NCBI GenBank assembly: GCA_947646735.1
Contig: CANTFK010000661.1
Location: 372,001-436,000, forward strand
DNA: 64,000 nucleotides
Reading direction: 5' to 3'
From: Peronospora farinosa
Taxonomy: Eukaryota > Oomycota > Peronosporomycetes > Peronosporales > Peronosporaceae
Made by a program: the position numbers and the translations under genes
Shown here: piece after piece, positions 12,053 through 22,926 of the stretch
Position numbering within the stretch: the first letter of the stretch is position 1
Layout of the letters: the number at the start of each line of letters is the position of its first letter
The notes under the pieces: model-generated
Seen by the model: the letters and a program-made list of their open reading frames with translations, nothing else
Databases searched by the model: none
What the model was told of the DNA's origin: nothing

Positions 12053-13585
12053 CTAATGATTATTCGAGGATGAAGCTTGAGTGTCACTTGCACCGAAATT
12101 CCTTGGAATGTCCAGCTCACGTGGTACAGACTGCAAAGCTGCTCGAAGCACCTGCTTTAACTCCATAGCAATGGTGCACTCGCGTGTCAGAAAAGACGTC
12201 GCTTTTCCCGTGACATTGGAACCTCCAGTGTCGCCCCCAGGATGCCTTCCTGTACGGCCGCAGCGGTGTATGTAGTCTTCAATAGTGCTTGGAATGTCGA
12301 ATAGCACAACGTTCATCACGCCAGGAAAATCAAGTCCTCGAGAGGCCAAATCTGTTGCCACGAGGACATCAACGTAGCCTGCTCGAAAAGCACGCAATGC
12401 TTGGGTACGATATCCTTGGGATTGGCCACCGTGTAGTGGTGCGGCGTGAAATTGCTCATTGCGTAGTAGACGAGCTACACGCTCGACACTTGAGCGGGAA
12501 TTGCAAAACACTAATACTGGCGGTTGCTTAGTGGTACGCAATACGCGTAATAGACGAGAGGGTTTCTCTGCAGGACGCATGAACTGCACATCATGAACGA
12601 CATTGGACGTTGTGGAGAGTGCTAGCTTTACTGCTGAAGTATTCCTTGTTCCAGAGCTCCATACTGATGCATTGTGGCTCAGCATACTTGCTTCGTCGAC
12701 ACGTATCGTAACAGGTCGGAGTACCGCTGACCGTGCCATTCGTGGCAAGAAGACAGGCAGAGTTGCTGAAAGCAACAACGTTTGCCGTCCAGCAGGGTTT
12801 GCAAGCTGCAGAATCTCGCGTAATTGCGTCTCCATTTCTGGAGATTCCAGCACGCGGTCCACTTCGTCGACGACTAGTAGAGAAATCTGTTCAAGCGACA
12901 GCGATGCTCGATGATGCAACAAAAGATGTAAAAGTCTCCCAGGTGTTGCCACCACCACCATTGCATCATAAGCATGTTGGCCAAGTCGCAAAAGTTGCTC
13001 AGCAACTGCAATACCTCCGTAAATTCCAACGACTGGTGGAATTGTCCGGTCACGGAAGAACTCGGAAAAGTCCTGCACCACCTGATCCGCAAGCTCTCTA
13101 GTCGGCACGACTACCAGTGCACAAGGTGCTGTTGGTATCTGTGGTATTGCAGCGTACTGCTCCAATTCAGTAGATCTGTAAGACAGTCGTTGCAATAATT
13201 CAAGCATCGGGAGAATGTAGCACAATGTTTTTCCGCTGCCAGTAGGGGCCAAAACGACCACATCGCGACCTTGGGAGATACAAGGAAGAGCCTGAGCCTG
13301 TACAGCTGACGGATTCGTTACTCCACGTGACTGTAACACTAAAATGGCATCTGAGGACAATGGAAACTCTGAAAAACTGAGGATTGGAGGTGGGATTGAA
13401 CCCTCTCCATCGACCACGATTCCTCGCTCCTGACGCGCCCAAGATGTCTCCTGCGTTGCTGAAACTTCGTACAATGAGTCTGTTAATGACTTGGTGTCAT
13501 GCGATTCTGTAGAAGGAGGTGGAGGCTGTTCACGCCGTCGCTTTCGCCGTGGCACATACGCACGACCTTCATCATCACGATTCAT
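12053..13585 (-). CDS. DEAD-box family RNA helicase with a DEVD motif II
   Basis: A single exon of 510 residues. Motifs in order: Q motif, motif I APTGSGKT (about 113-120), PTRELAD (Ia), TPGRLL (Ib), motif II as VVDEVDR, SAT (III), LVFCNSRSSVER (IV), VATDLASRGLD (V) and HRCGRTGRHPG (VI). All ATPase and RNA-binding motifs are intact, so it should be an active ATP-dependent RNA helicase. The Ala-to-Val change in motif II occurs in some family members. The basic N-terminus (RRKRRREQ) could be a nuclear signal. The exact ortholog group is not recognised; ribosome biogenesis or splicing are the usual roles. It lies 112 bp downstream of RPB4 on the same strand. Confidence 0.88.
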   Translation of the reverse strand: MNRDDEGRAYVPRRKRRREQPPPPSTESHDTKSLTDSLYEVSATQETSWARQERGIVVDGEGSIPPPILSFSEFPLSSDAILVLQSRGVTNPSAVQAQALPCISQGRDVVVLAPTGSGKTLCYILPMLELLQRLSYRSTELEQYAAIPQIPTAPCALVVVPTRELADQVVQDFSEFFRDRTIPPVVGIYGGIAVAEQLLRLGQHAYDAMVVVATPGRLLHLLLHHRASLSLEQISLLVVDEVDRVLESPEMETQLREILQLANPAGRQTLLLSATLPVFLPRMARSAVLRPVTIRVDEASMLSHNASVWSSGTRNTSAVKLALSTTSNVVHDVQFMRPAEKPSRLLRVLRTTKQPPVLVFCNSRSSVERVARLLRNEQFHAAPLHGGQSQGYRTQALRAFRAGYVDVLVATDLASRGLDFPGVMNVVLFDIPSTIEDYIHRCGRTGRHPGGDTGGSNVTGKATSFLTRECTIAMELKQVLRAALQSVPRELDIPRNFGASDTQASSSNNH

Positions 13586-13697
13586 AGGCGTGTGACAAGT
13601 TTAGTGTGGACTATTGGACCCAATTTGTGCACTTGAAAAGTGTATGAATGTTACCCATTATCTATGAGATACCCAATTCATAGCAAGTGGGGCAAAT

Positions 13698-14367
13698 CTA
13701 GCCGAACATTCGTGCTGCAGTACGGGACACAATGCCCAGGATCTCTTCAATTTCGTCCTCAGCGAACCGCTTTTGTAGACTAGGGATCAAAGCTACTGCT
13801 TCTTCCACTTCTTCTGGATTTAAATTTGACAGACACGCAATCTCAAACTCCTCAAGTCGATATTCCACCGTCTCTCCATCCTCCTCGCGTTGAAAAGCCA
13901 GCGACATCAAGGCTCTACATTAACAAGAGATGATAAGCACAAAGATTTAGACCACGAGAAAGATCTGACTCGAGTATCAATAGTAGCAACGTACTCGCGA
14001 AGCTCAGTGACCGAAGCTTGGTTGGCTACGGGGTCCTTTGTGCCACTAAAACGTTGTACATACGAGTACGTCTTCTGAAACACACTGCAAGAAGAGAGAA
14101 TTCAGTATAGAAACAATAAGTACATGATCTCTTAACTCATAGTCAATTAGTGCGTAAACAAACAAGAAAGAGCTTAGAAGCAGGACAATTGCACAAGATA
14201 ACGCACTTGGTGAGCTGCTTCTCCTGTGTCTCATAATCAGATTTTTGCTTTTCCAAAATCACAGCCACCTCAGCATTTGATAGACAAGTTTCATTACGAA
14301 AATCACCTCCTAAATTCAGCTCCGCCGCGTCCTCCGTGTCTACCACATGCTGTGGGTTGGACGACAT
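13698..14367 (-). CDS. RPB4: RNA polymerase II subunit RPB4
   Basis: Three exons on the minus strand (14207-14367, 13995-14084, 13698-13914) give 155 residues, the family's usual size. The match to POLR2D is clear: LSNAEVAVILE, NVFQKTYSYVQRFSG, FEIACLSNLNPEEVEEA, IPSLQKRF and a closing EEILGIV. RPB4 pairs with RPB7 to form the stalk of RNA polymerase II, with roles in initiation and in mRNA fate. It is divergent from ATP12 with 174 bp between start codons. Confidence 0.93.
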
Positions 14368-14541
14368 GTTTTGGCTCCTTTAATCAAAAGTGATTATAGT
14401 AATAATACAGTACACTACAACATGTACTGTACCTGAATTAAGGCACACCAAATTCACACGAACCTACTTCAGTTCATCACATTCGATTCAGAAGGTTTTA
14501 TCTTTTAGCCGTGTTTTGTCATTAACAATTCGGCCGACACC
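14368..14541. promoter_or_regulatory. Shared divergent promoter RPB4 / ATP12
   Basis: The 174 bp between divergent start codons contains TCATTAACAATTC at about 14519-14531, a partial match to the oomycete initiator about 10 bp before the ATP12 ATG. Confidence 0.4.
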
Positions 14542-15548
14542 ATGTTACGTAGCTCCCGATCGCGACTGAGGGACCTTACGGCAGTCTCACAGCGTACCTT
14601 TTCTGCCAATGCTGGATTTGGAGGTGTCGCTGGACCAAAGATTGCGGGTGTGCTGCGCTTTTACAAGGACGTGGATGTTAAGGACGTCGAGGTGGAGGAG
14701 AACGGTTCTGAGCCGCGCAAGTTCTTTGCCGTGACGCTAGATGGCAAGACAGTCAAGACACCGAGACAGCATCCTGTACGGCTTCCTACACGTGCCATGG
14801 CATATGCAGTGGCTCATGAATGGGATGCACAGAGACATGATATCCGTCCAGCTACGATGCCCATCATGACGTTGGTGTCCACGGCACTGGATCTCTTTTT
14901 TACGTCCAGTAGCCAAGAGACCATCGATGAGATCATGCACTATTTTCACACGGACACAGTGTGCTACCAGGTCACAGCTGATCAACAGGAGAAGCTCGTG
15001 GTACTGCAGCAGAAGAAGTGGAAGCCCATTCGCAAGTGGTTTAGCGATACGTTTGAAGGAGAAGTCGATGTGAGCCATGGAAGCATTGACGGACTGGCAC
15101 ACGATCAGCAGCTTATAGCTAACGTCCGTGCATACTTAGAAGAGGTTTGTGGTGTAGCCAATAGTTGGTGTGAGAGATATTGCGATGGCTGAGAGTGGGT
15201 TTGTTGTTATAGCTGAACGACTTTGAACTGACGGCCATGAGGACGCTGACAAAGGAGTGCAAGGTACGTTTTGAAGTATTGTGGTGCATTGATGCATTTG
15301 ATGCATTTGATGCATTTATGACTGTAAATACTAATGAGTTATTGCATCAGTCTCTGATAACAGCGTTAGCAGTCTTTAAGCGCCACATCACGGCGAAGGA
15401 GGCGATCGACATTTGCCGCGTGGAGGAGGAGTTTCAGATTAACAATTGGGGGCTTGTGGAGGGTGGTCATGATCTGGACCGCGTGAATTGTGCCGTCAAA
15501 CTCTCCAGTGCATCTTTCCTGCTCTACCTGTTAGAGAACAAGCACTAG
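14542..15548 (+). CDS. ATP12: Mitochondrial F1-ATPase assembly chaperone ATP12 (ATPAF2)
   Basis: Three exons (14542-15144, 15213-15263, 15351-15548) give 283 residues. The N-terminus (MLRSSRSRLRDLTAVSQRTF) is a typical Arg/Ser-rich mitochondrial presequence. The body has the ATP12 signature VTLDGKTVKTPRQHPVRLPT, AVAHEWDAQ and a C-terminal EEEFQINNWGLVEGGHD. ATP12 binds the free F1 alpha subunit in the matrix and prevents aggregation before F1 assembly. Intron 2 (15264-15350) carries three tandem copies of GATGCATTT and a CTAAT branch-point candidate. Confidence 0.92.
15293..15318 (+). repeat. Triple GATGCATTT microsatellite inside ATP12 intron 2
   Basis: Three tandem 9-base units GATGCATTT, 26-27 bp in total, lie within the intron. 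They do not touch the splice sites. Confidence 0.7.
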
Positions 15549-16431
15549 GTTTTCGAACTAGCTGCTTATAAAATCCACCGCATTGCAGGCCTACAACATA
15601 TACGTAAGTCTCTGTTTACTAACTAGACCACAGGATGCATGTGATGATTTAAGGCAGGCTGGTGTCGATGCCTTCTAGTTGGACGGCTTGAGATTCAATT
15701 GTAACTTGATGTTCACGTGCCAAAAAGTCGGGAAATGACGCAGTCGTAGGTGACGGTGACACGATTTATCGGACATGATGTTTTTCAACTGTGACGACAA
15801 TAACTACACAAAAGTAAGTGCCACGATCATAACTACACAAAAGCAAGTGCCATGGTCATGTGTAGCATTTCCATAAGACAATCTGTAATCTGTGCGCAAA
15901 AGTGTAGTGCAAAAAGCATTGGATGGAGGCTGGAGATTAGCTTGGACTGCATTTGCGAAAACGTCGGATGTTTAGTCAGGATGACAACTCACACCTTGCG
16001 CATTGGTCAACAGGGAGTCGAATGTCGTTGTTATGCACCGATAAACTTTTATGTAGGCAGCGTTAAGATGGAGGTCATGTATCCTTGCTCTAAGAACACC
16101 AAGTAGTGCTATCTATCCTGACTGACGAACCCGTAAAACTGTTGAGGATGTTAAACCTTGAGCCTCGTGTTCTGGCCCCCCATCTCTTCCGATTGGCGTG
16201 GAACTTACCCCATAGGTTGAGTTTGCTTGACTCCTAGCGAAATGTTTGATCGTGCGTCGTTCAACACCACCAAATAAATTTACATGTGGTACTAAGACTT
16301 GACGTATGAATCAAAGGACAATAGCACGCTGTTTCTTATCACTGCGAAGCCAAACTAGTGAGATCGTGGATCTCAACCATTACTCAATTTGCCATCGATT
16401 TATCCAGAGCTACATTTTCCACATCGCAACA
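15549..16431. other. Intergenic region before the AA17 fragment
   Basis: No supported gene. Short frames (such as 15852-16106) show no family resemblance. It contains a near-duplicated phrase (ATAACTACACAAAAG followed by AAGTGCCA) around 15805-15852, a local direct repeat of about 30 bp. Confidence 0.4.
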
Positions 16432-16776
16432 ATGCAACGAGCTTTCTCCGCCGCTTGCACAACTGTGACCATGGCTGCATTTGCCTTTAATACCGTCGAC
16501 GCACATGGATACGTTTCCAATCCACTTGCTAAATTTGTTGACGAGTCCATCATAACCAAATACGTCAAGACCATTACAGCCGACGTCAATAGCGCCTTTG
16601 GGGGCCTTAAGTGGGATGACAGTCCAGAAGCAAACGTTGCCACCTTTACCTCTGCATTCGTCATTTTTAAACCAAGGAGCAAAAATGTCCACAGACAATT
16701 TGCGTACGATCTAATGATAGCAACACCATTCTTGCGAGTCTCTTTATCTGTTGTGGATTCTATAGTGGTGCAATGA
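16432..16776 (+). pseudogene. Truncated AA17-type lytic polysaccharide monooxygenase (N-terminal part)
   Basis: From the ATG at 16432 comes a signal peptide (MQRAFSAACTTVTMAAFAF, cleavage predicted after TVDA) that leaves His as the first mature residue, followed by GYVSNPLAKFVD, TKYVKTITADVN and KWDDSPEANVATFTSAF. This matches the start of oomycete AA17 LPMOs, secreted copper enzymes that attack pectin; the N-terminal His is half of the copper-binding histidine brace. The match stops after about 80 residues: the frame drifts into unrelated sequence and ends at 16776. The second brace His, the cysteines and the rest of the catalytic domain are missing. An upstream in-frame extension to 16306 carries no signal. 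I read it as a broken gene. A spliced gene whose later exons I failed to see is the alternative. Confidence 0.72.
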
Positions 16777-16979
16777 TGGGAGCACAGGAAGAAATGGAGA
16801 ATGGCCTTAATATCATCACACGCATTTTTCAGACTCGTTTTATTCAGTTTTCCTGGACATACTTCAAATGGCGTAGTCCTCAGCAACTAAGCAATTGCGT
16901 CGAATCACGATGACGTCTTGCCTGTGGAAAAGCTGCGACTGTTCATGCAACTACGTTCTGTCGGTAAGCTGTTTTCTAC

Positions 16980-18310
16980 CTACTGCTCAACTTCAGCTTT
17001 GTCGTCGTTCGACCGACTGTTACGATGGTGGCCACCATCATTGCTGTCCGACTTGAGAAAGGAGCGCTTACTTTCACGATTCCAGGCAGATCGTTGGTAG
17101 CTAGAGGATTTGTCACGGGGGAAGCGAGAGCCTGTGGACGTGCGCTCCCCACCCGAAGACCCTTCACGGTTGCTGCCATCGTTCTTGTCGGACCGCCACA
17201 GCGTCGTGTTACGAAAGCTAGAGTTGTCGTTCAGCGACATGTCATGGCGTTTGTACTCCAATGCCACAAACTGTGGCAGGTTTAGCACTTTCCGCATCGT
17301 ATCACTGTCGGAGAAAACAAAGATGAAGCAAAAAGCAAGCGTTCAACATGCTGCGTTAGTCGGCAAAACACACTTTCCATATGCTCCTTCTTGCCCACTC
17401 TTACCGAATGCGATAGCACGCTTCATTGTTGTCAGCGTTGCGGTTCCAGAGCGAGATAATATCCTCATTGTATCGCACCGAAATGACAGCGCCGCAGATT
17501 TCGTTTCCCACGTCAAATTGCTCACCAATGATTGCCAAAACCTTCACAACAGAGCGTCCTGTCAGCACTCCCACACATGAAGCACGCACAAAGCTACTTC
17601 ACCGATCCAAAAAAACGCACCAGATCTTCCCAGTAGCGCGATGCAATGCCCTTGCGAAGACGTACCATCCACTTGCCACCTCGTCGATTAGCTGAGTCCT
17701 CCCACATGGGTTTAATACCCGTCTTGAAAAGGTGATAGTCCATAGTATTTGGAAGGTCATTCGGCCTCATCAAATGATTGTAGATCCTCCAAAAGTCCTG
17801 GACCTGTACAAATGCAAGTAAAAGTGAATCCACTTGAGCAAATAACTCCTACCACACTTACAAAGAAAGCACATACCGTCTTGAACTCGCCGAGTCCCTT
17901 GATACTTTTCTCGTAACTCTCCTACAAATGACATTCAAATCATCATATTGTCAGCGTAAACCTTACAAAATGATTGTCTTGTTATTCAGAATACAATATA
18001 TATACGCACACTAACGGCTTTGTTGCCCGTAGTGCGTTTAATGTACCAAAAGCTGTACATGTTTTGGATCGGCGTATCTTCTTCTTTTTCCACAATTATA
18101 TTTTCATCTGGTAATAATGTAATATTGCAATTCCATATCGTTTACAAAAATTAATGTTAGTATCACCTATTTCATTAAAGTATTGAGACTCTACGTGTCA
18201 ATTTGTAAACCATTCATGTGTGAAGACTCAAGTCTACAACTAACGCTCAATGGAAGCTAGCGGATATCATATAAGAAAACTGATGTACCGTTGTGCTTGT
18301 CTTCCCCCAT
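16980..18310 (-). CDS. EIF4E2: eIF4E-family cap-binding protein, class II (4EHP/eIF4E2 type)
   Basis: Six exons on the minus strand (18289-18310, 18010-18107, 17877-17921, 17621-17803, 17405-17541, 16980-17304) give 269 residues. The core reads [76 protein letters not shown] and [10 protein letters not shown]. The FWYIK, WED and GGKW positions are those of the cap-binding pocket; Tyr in place of the first cap-stacking Trp (SFWYIKR) is the class II trait. 4EHP binds capped mRNA without eIF4G and represses translation. The C-terminal tail of about 70 residues is rich in Ser, Arg, Asn and Asp, beyond the usual family length. Intron 4 uses an AAG acceptor. Confidence 0.9.
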
Positions 18311-18724
18311 GGCGTCGTGCGTGCATCCACTTATGGGCGACTTGTTTGGTTCGGTAGGCGACCCTACTATTAATTTTTGCTATTTTTACACCAATTCGTA
18401 CTTACCGGAGATAACTTACGTGTAGCTGTTATAAATTTTACATGTTGACTTCAATTTAAAATAAAGTGTAGCATTGCTGTAAAACTGTAAGATCGGCTCG
18501 GACTTTCGGTGTGTATATGACGAATCTCCACTCGTCGGATTGTAAGATCGGATTGCATACACAAATGTACGGATTAATTGCTACGATAGCCACGCTCTAA
18601 TTGCTCTCTGAGCGTACTTTGTGGACAGTATGATGGTGGAGACGTGGACTACAGCACAAAAATCAATGATGCTGCAATTGAAGCTGATTAAGCCATCTCA
18701 AGCAAAGTGTTCATTAGCGTTGTA
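18311..18724. other. Intergenic, two copies of TGTAAGATCGG
   Basis: No gene seen. The 11-mer TGTAAGATCGG occurs twice (about 18487 and 18540) between the divergent 4EHP gene and the coiled-coil pseudogene. Confidence 0.4.
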
Positions 18725-21700
18725 ATGGAGCAAAACACTTGTTACAATGCAGTGGCTAAAGGTCATCCTGTCGACGCGATAGATAAAGATGCGGTTGCTG
18801 ACAACAACTTTTACGAGGATACCTTGGTTGCAAAAAGCGGTGATTTGAGCATGCTAGAATATGAAGACGGGACAACTACGTTCGATATCTGGAATGGGGA
18901 ATTACAGCAACAGCTTGAGATTCATGACGTCTCTAAGCAGACCATAATATATTCGAGCCGATATGCTACTACGCTTACTAAAGGTTCAACCACAATTATG
19001 ACAGCACTAAGCGAGTCTACAGGTCTAACTCCGTTGGTACGTCGCTCGTACATATCAATAGCTTATAATTTGTAAGTACTTGCCTAACACTTTCATTCAG
19101 AGTCCTCCACCTCCTCCTCCACTAGCGAATGATGATGAAGCGGATAGTCAAGACTTGCGACAGTTTACGCAAAATGCCTCCGGCATGAACACCACGACTC
19201 GAGTGTTGTCTTTCGCACTGCCGCATTTGGCATCAACGGTGACTGCACGGGAAAGCCATATACACATGTATTCAAATGTTGACAGGTTTCGACGGATTGA
19301 GAAGCACATTGCTTCCTTGCGCTCTGTTACGCGTGCGAAGACATCAAATCCTGTTGCCAACTCTCCATCAACTAAGAGTGTGCGTCCGGTTTTCCGCAGA
19401 GCGACGGCTGGAATTCTAGATGCTAGCTCGGTTGTTCTTCCGCCTTGTCTCGAACCCTTTTCGCTTACATTTGACGTGGGTCTTGTGTCTGAGGTCGAAG
19501 ATGCACAATGTCAGATTAAAGGCTCTGTACAAAGCTGTCAGATCGACCGACAAGAAAAGCGATTAGCAATGCAACGATCCATTGTTGCAAGAGAAATAGG
19601 CTAGTGTTGCGTCTTCAACAGACTCAGCGTCAGATGAAGGAGTATATACAGGCAACAACAATGAGTAATCCTGCTGAGTTGGGAGGTGGCTCTATCGTCA
19701 CAGCCACATCGAATCTGCTAGAGGGCGTCAAAGACAAGTGTGACACTACGAAAGTTAACGCTACAAAACGCAAGACTTCTAAGGTGTCGCAGGCTACATA
19801 CTACAATTTTCAGAAAGAGATCAAGACACAAAGTACCGTAATTGCAGCATCTCGAGAGGAAAATGGGCGACTCAAGCAGCAGTTAAAGCAGGTCCGACAA
19901 GATGATCGTTACAATGTAAGCGAAGCGATTGAAAGGCTGCGTCTACAGATGAAAATGCTACGAGACAAAGTCAGCGAGACAGGAACACTAGGAGGTAATA
20001 GTGGCTTGACCAGTAAACCGCAGTACCGCGTCGCTGTAAAAGCACGGTCAGAGGAAAAGACTTGTGCTTTGGCGTCGCAAAAAGACCTTGTTACTACCCA
20101 ATTGTCGTACCAGCAGAAACTCAACGAGGTTGTACTGGAGCTAGACCGAGTGAAGAAAGATAAGATTGAGCTTGAATGCTGCTATGAAGGTGTGGACCTG
20201 ACCCAGGCGGCACAGGAAATGAAGCATGCTTTCGAACCGCAAGGTGAGTTGGAACTGAGTGAGTTGGAACTATGCGAGAAGGAACGCGCCCATGCTCTGG
20301 TTGCGCTTCAAAAGAGTCTGAGCTGGTACTTGGAAAAGCAAAGACTTCTTGATGATCAAAACGAAGAATTACGACGGCTTCGTCGCCAAGCCGCTCCGCA
20401 ATCTCTCGACTTTCAGACAGGAACCTCATCGATGAATCAACGAGCCAATGCAGAACCGTGTGGGCCATATTCCAACCTACCGCTCCTTCCTTTGTCGATA
20501 GATATCCGACGTATCCAGCGAGTTGATGGCCGACTTGCTGAACTAGGAGAAGCTATGCGATGGCGGCATCCTGATACTTTCTCGAATCTTAGTTTGGCTT
20601 CTCGCCGTATCAATGACGAATCTAAGACACTTGTACTACATGGTGATTACGACGTAAAATTTACAGCGCAATCGTGCGATCCGGAACAAAGCACACGAAG
20701 CAAGTGAAGTTATACTAGCGAGCGGTTGTCAACAGGAGAAGAAGCTGCTCTTGCAGTACAGACGTAAGATCGAGGAGCAAGAAAAGCAGATAAGGCAGCT
20801 CAACAGTGAATTACTGTTTTCGTACAGACCAACGATCAGGAAATCCAGGAGCACATACTACATCGGACACGGAGCTGGCAAAAGTCAGCGGCTCTTCACC
20901 GACAAGATTGAAGAGCTGAAGCGCAAACGGAAGGCCAACTTGGTCTCTGCGTAGACAACAATATTTTGAATTGGCCTGCAACCAGCAGACAAGAATGTCT
21001 TACCTATGCCGATTTCGCTGCAGTAATTGCAAAATTCCAATGCCATCTTCGAGAGCAAGAGCTGGAGTTGAAGCAAGAGCAAATAAAGTGGAACAGTTCG
21101 AAGGTGAATTTCGTCTAGGAGTAATTGCCATCCTTAACGGAAGCACAAAGTTTAAGACAAGTGACAAGAAAAGCAAGCAGAGTCGGAGGCACAACTTCTG
21201 AGTTGGAGGCACAAGCTGCTAAGTTAAATGCATATGCTGCTGAGTTGAAGGTACAAGTTGGAAGATGTGAGAATGCTCGAGCTCGGCTCGCATACACGCT
21301 GACTACTGCTCAATCTCGTGGCTTTGCTCATGCACTCATTACAGACACCAAAGTCAACCTCAAAGCGACAGGGGCTATATCAGTAAACGACTCTGTTATG
21401 TTGCAGAAAACTGAAAGCGAGTTAGCGCTGTTGCGGCAGGAGTTGGCGAATGCAAACACTAGAGGAGTATGTGGTCGGACAGTTGGGACAGGAAAATGCC
21501 AAGCACATTGAGAGAGAAAAGAGAGTAGTGCTGAAAGCCCAGAACCAACGCAACATGCTAAGTCCACAGAAACGGGGAATTGAAGCCGAGCAACACAATC
21601 AGTCGTTGCAGGTACTGGTAAGCGTATGCCTGAACTCGAAGAAAAGGTGTTCTGTTTGCGTCGCTAGTCGAAGCCACAGAGCTTTAGGTCGCGAAACTTT

Positions 21701-21985
21701 GGAGTAAAAGCACATGTCGCGCGAAGCTGAGCTCAAGGTTCTCAAACGTGTTCATCGAGCGGCAATAGCAGCCAAGAACGCTGACATTGTCCATTTGAGC
21801 GTCAGCTAGAAAAAGTCCTAGGCGAACTAGCACAACTTCGACAGCCACCATCATCTCGGCCTCTTCAGTCGCCTGCAAAGACATCCAAGCAACCTGAGGA
21901 AGACGAAAAATATGTGCCATGGTATGCATCAAAAGCGGAGGCGTTTCTCTTGGCAAAGCTTCTATTGGAGCGTACAGTTAAATAG
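18725..21985 (+). pseudogene. Decayed coiled-coil protein gene with multiple frameshifts
   Basis: A continuous series of coding-like segments, each leading into the next by a change of frame. Segment A (18725-19036) joins B (19101-19604) through a good GT-AG intron of 64 bp. B ends at a stop and C (about 19606-20707, 360 codons of coiled coil with long heptads such as EENGRLKQQLKQV) follows in another frame. Then come frames around 20690-20954, 20960-21120, 21160-21511 and 21450-21700, ending with a coherent stretch from about 21790 to the stop at 21983-21985 (KYVPWYASKAEAFLLAKLLLERTVK region). At least five shifts are needed. No domain beyond coiled coil is recognised. Loss of a cilium/flagellum or centrosome gene is possible but unproven. 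Sequencing indels would give the same picture. Confidence 0.68.
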
Positions 21986-22188
21986 CAAAAGCACGGGGGA
22001 TTGAAGCTGTCCAAGTCTCCTGCACCATCAGAGCCCTGAACGGACAAGGCTAAACGCAGATCATTTAAGCCTATATGTCTGCTATTCTCAGGAGCTTCTG
22101 GAGCATTCTTGACCCTGCATCTGCCTGCTTGACTTAAAAATAGATCCCTCCAACCCTTGTCTTCCCTGCATCGTTACTTTCTGCTGCC

Positions 22189-22926
22189 TTAGGTCATAGA
22201 GTCGATAAGCGCGCTGCGCATGGTCGTCGCAATGGAAGTCGGCTGAGCGTTCTGAAGCTTGAAGATGCTCTCGACCACTGAGATCTCAGTAGACGTAGTG
22301 TCGAGACCGCAAAAAGCGGTCCAGTCATTCACGACAAGACCAGCACCAATGACGTCGCTACCACGGTTCACTGTACCGGCCACGACAGGCACCTGCAGCA
22401 ATGAACTCAGCTCCTCCTGGTCCTCAACGCTCGTGCGCGGGTGCACAAGGCATCCCTGATTGGACAGCGCACTGTAGCTGCCCACGAGAGCGTTGCCTGC
22501 CACCGTCTGACGGAAGACCTCGACACCGAGTGTATCAGCCACAATTTCCTCTGTCTCACGGTCCAAATCCGTGTGCACGAGCGCCACGTGGTCATTCGTG
22601 GCAATACAATTTCCCAAAGCCGAAAGTCGTTCCTCCACACGCTGCACCACGACTGAATCGGGCAAAGCGTTCCGAATATGCTGCATTTCTTGGTCTGTGG
22701 TGGTACTGGGCAGCAATAAGCCGCGCTTATTACCCACGGCTACGCGGCCAACAAAGCGGCAGCCAGCGATACTCGCGTGGACCACGGGGATATGGTCGGC
22801 CAGTTCCGACTCGAATGTACTGTAGAAATTCTCAGACCCACCCACACACACAAGACAGTAAGAATTGGTGAGCTTGGAGAAGACACCAATCTCGTTGCTG
22901 TTCTCGAATTGGCAACGGACAGCCAT
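22189..22926 (-). CDS. eIF6: Eukaryotic translation initiation factor 6
   Basis: A single exon of 245 residues, the family's normal length. It starts [21 protein letters not shown] and keeps the pentein-fold repeats with [52 protein letters not shown] and [17 protein letters not shown]. eIF6/Tif6 binds pre-60S and 60S ribosomal subunits, is needed for 60S biogenesis and blocks premature joining with 40S until released by SBDS and EFL1. No introns and no anomalies. Confidence 0.96.
   Translation of the reverse strand: MAVRCQFENSNEIGVFSKLTNSYCLVCVGGSENFYSTFESELADHIPVVHASIAGCRFVGRVAVGNKRGLLLPSTTTDQEMQHIRNALPDSVVVQRVEERLSALGNCIATNDHVALVHTDLDRETEEIVADTLGVEVFRQTVAGNALVGSYSALSNQGCLVHPRTSVEDQEELSSLLQVPVVAGTVNRGSDVIGAGLVVNDWTAFCGLDTTSTEISVVESIFKLQNAQPTSIATTMRSALIDSMT

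Noticed and set aside
15293..15318. GATGCATTT triplet repeat as a regulatory element
   Set aside because: Lies inside an intron away from splice sites; best explained as a microsatellite.
16410..16886. Minus-strand frame opposite the AA17 fragment
   Set aside because: The plus-strand reading has a signal peptide and family match; the antisense has neither.
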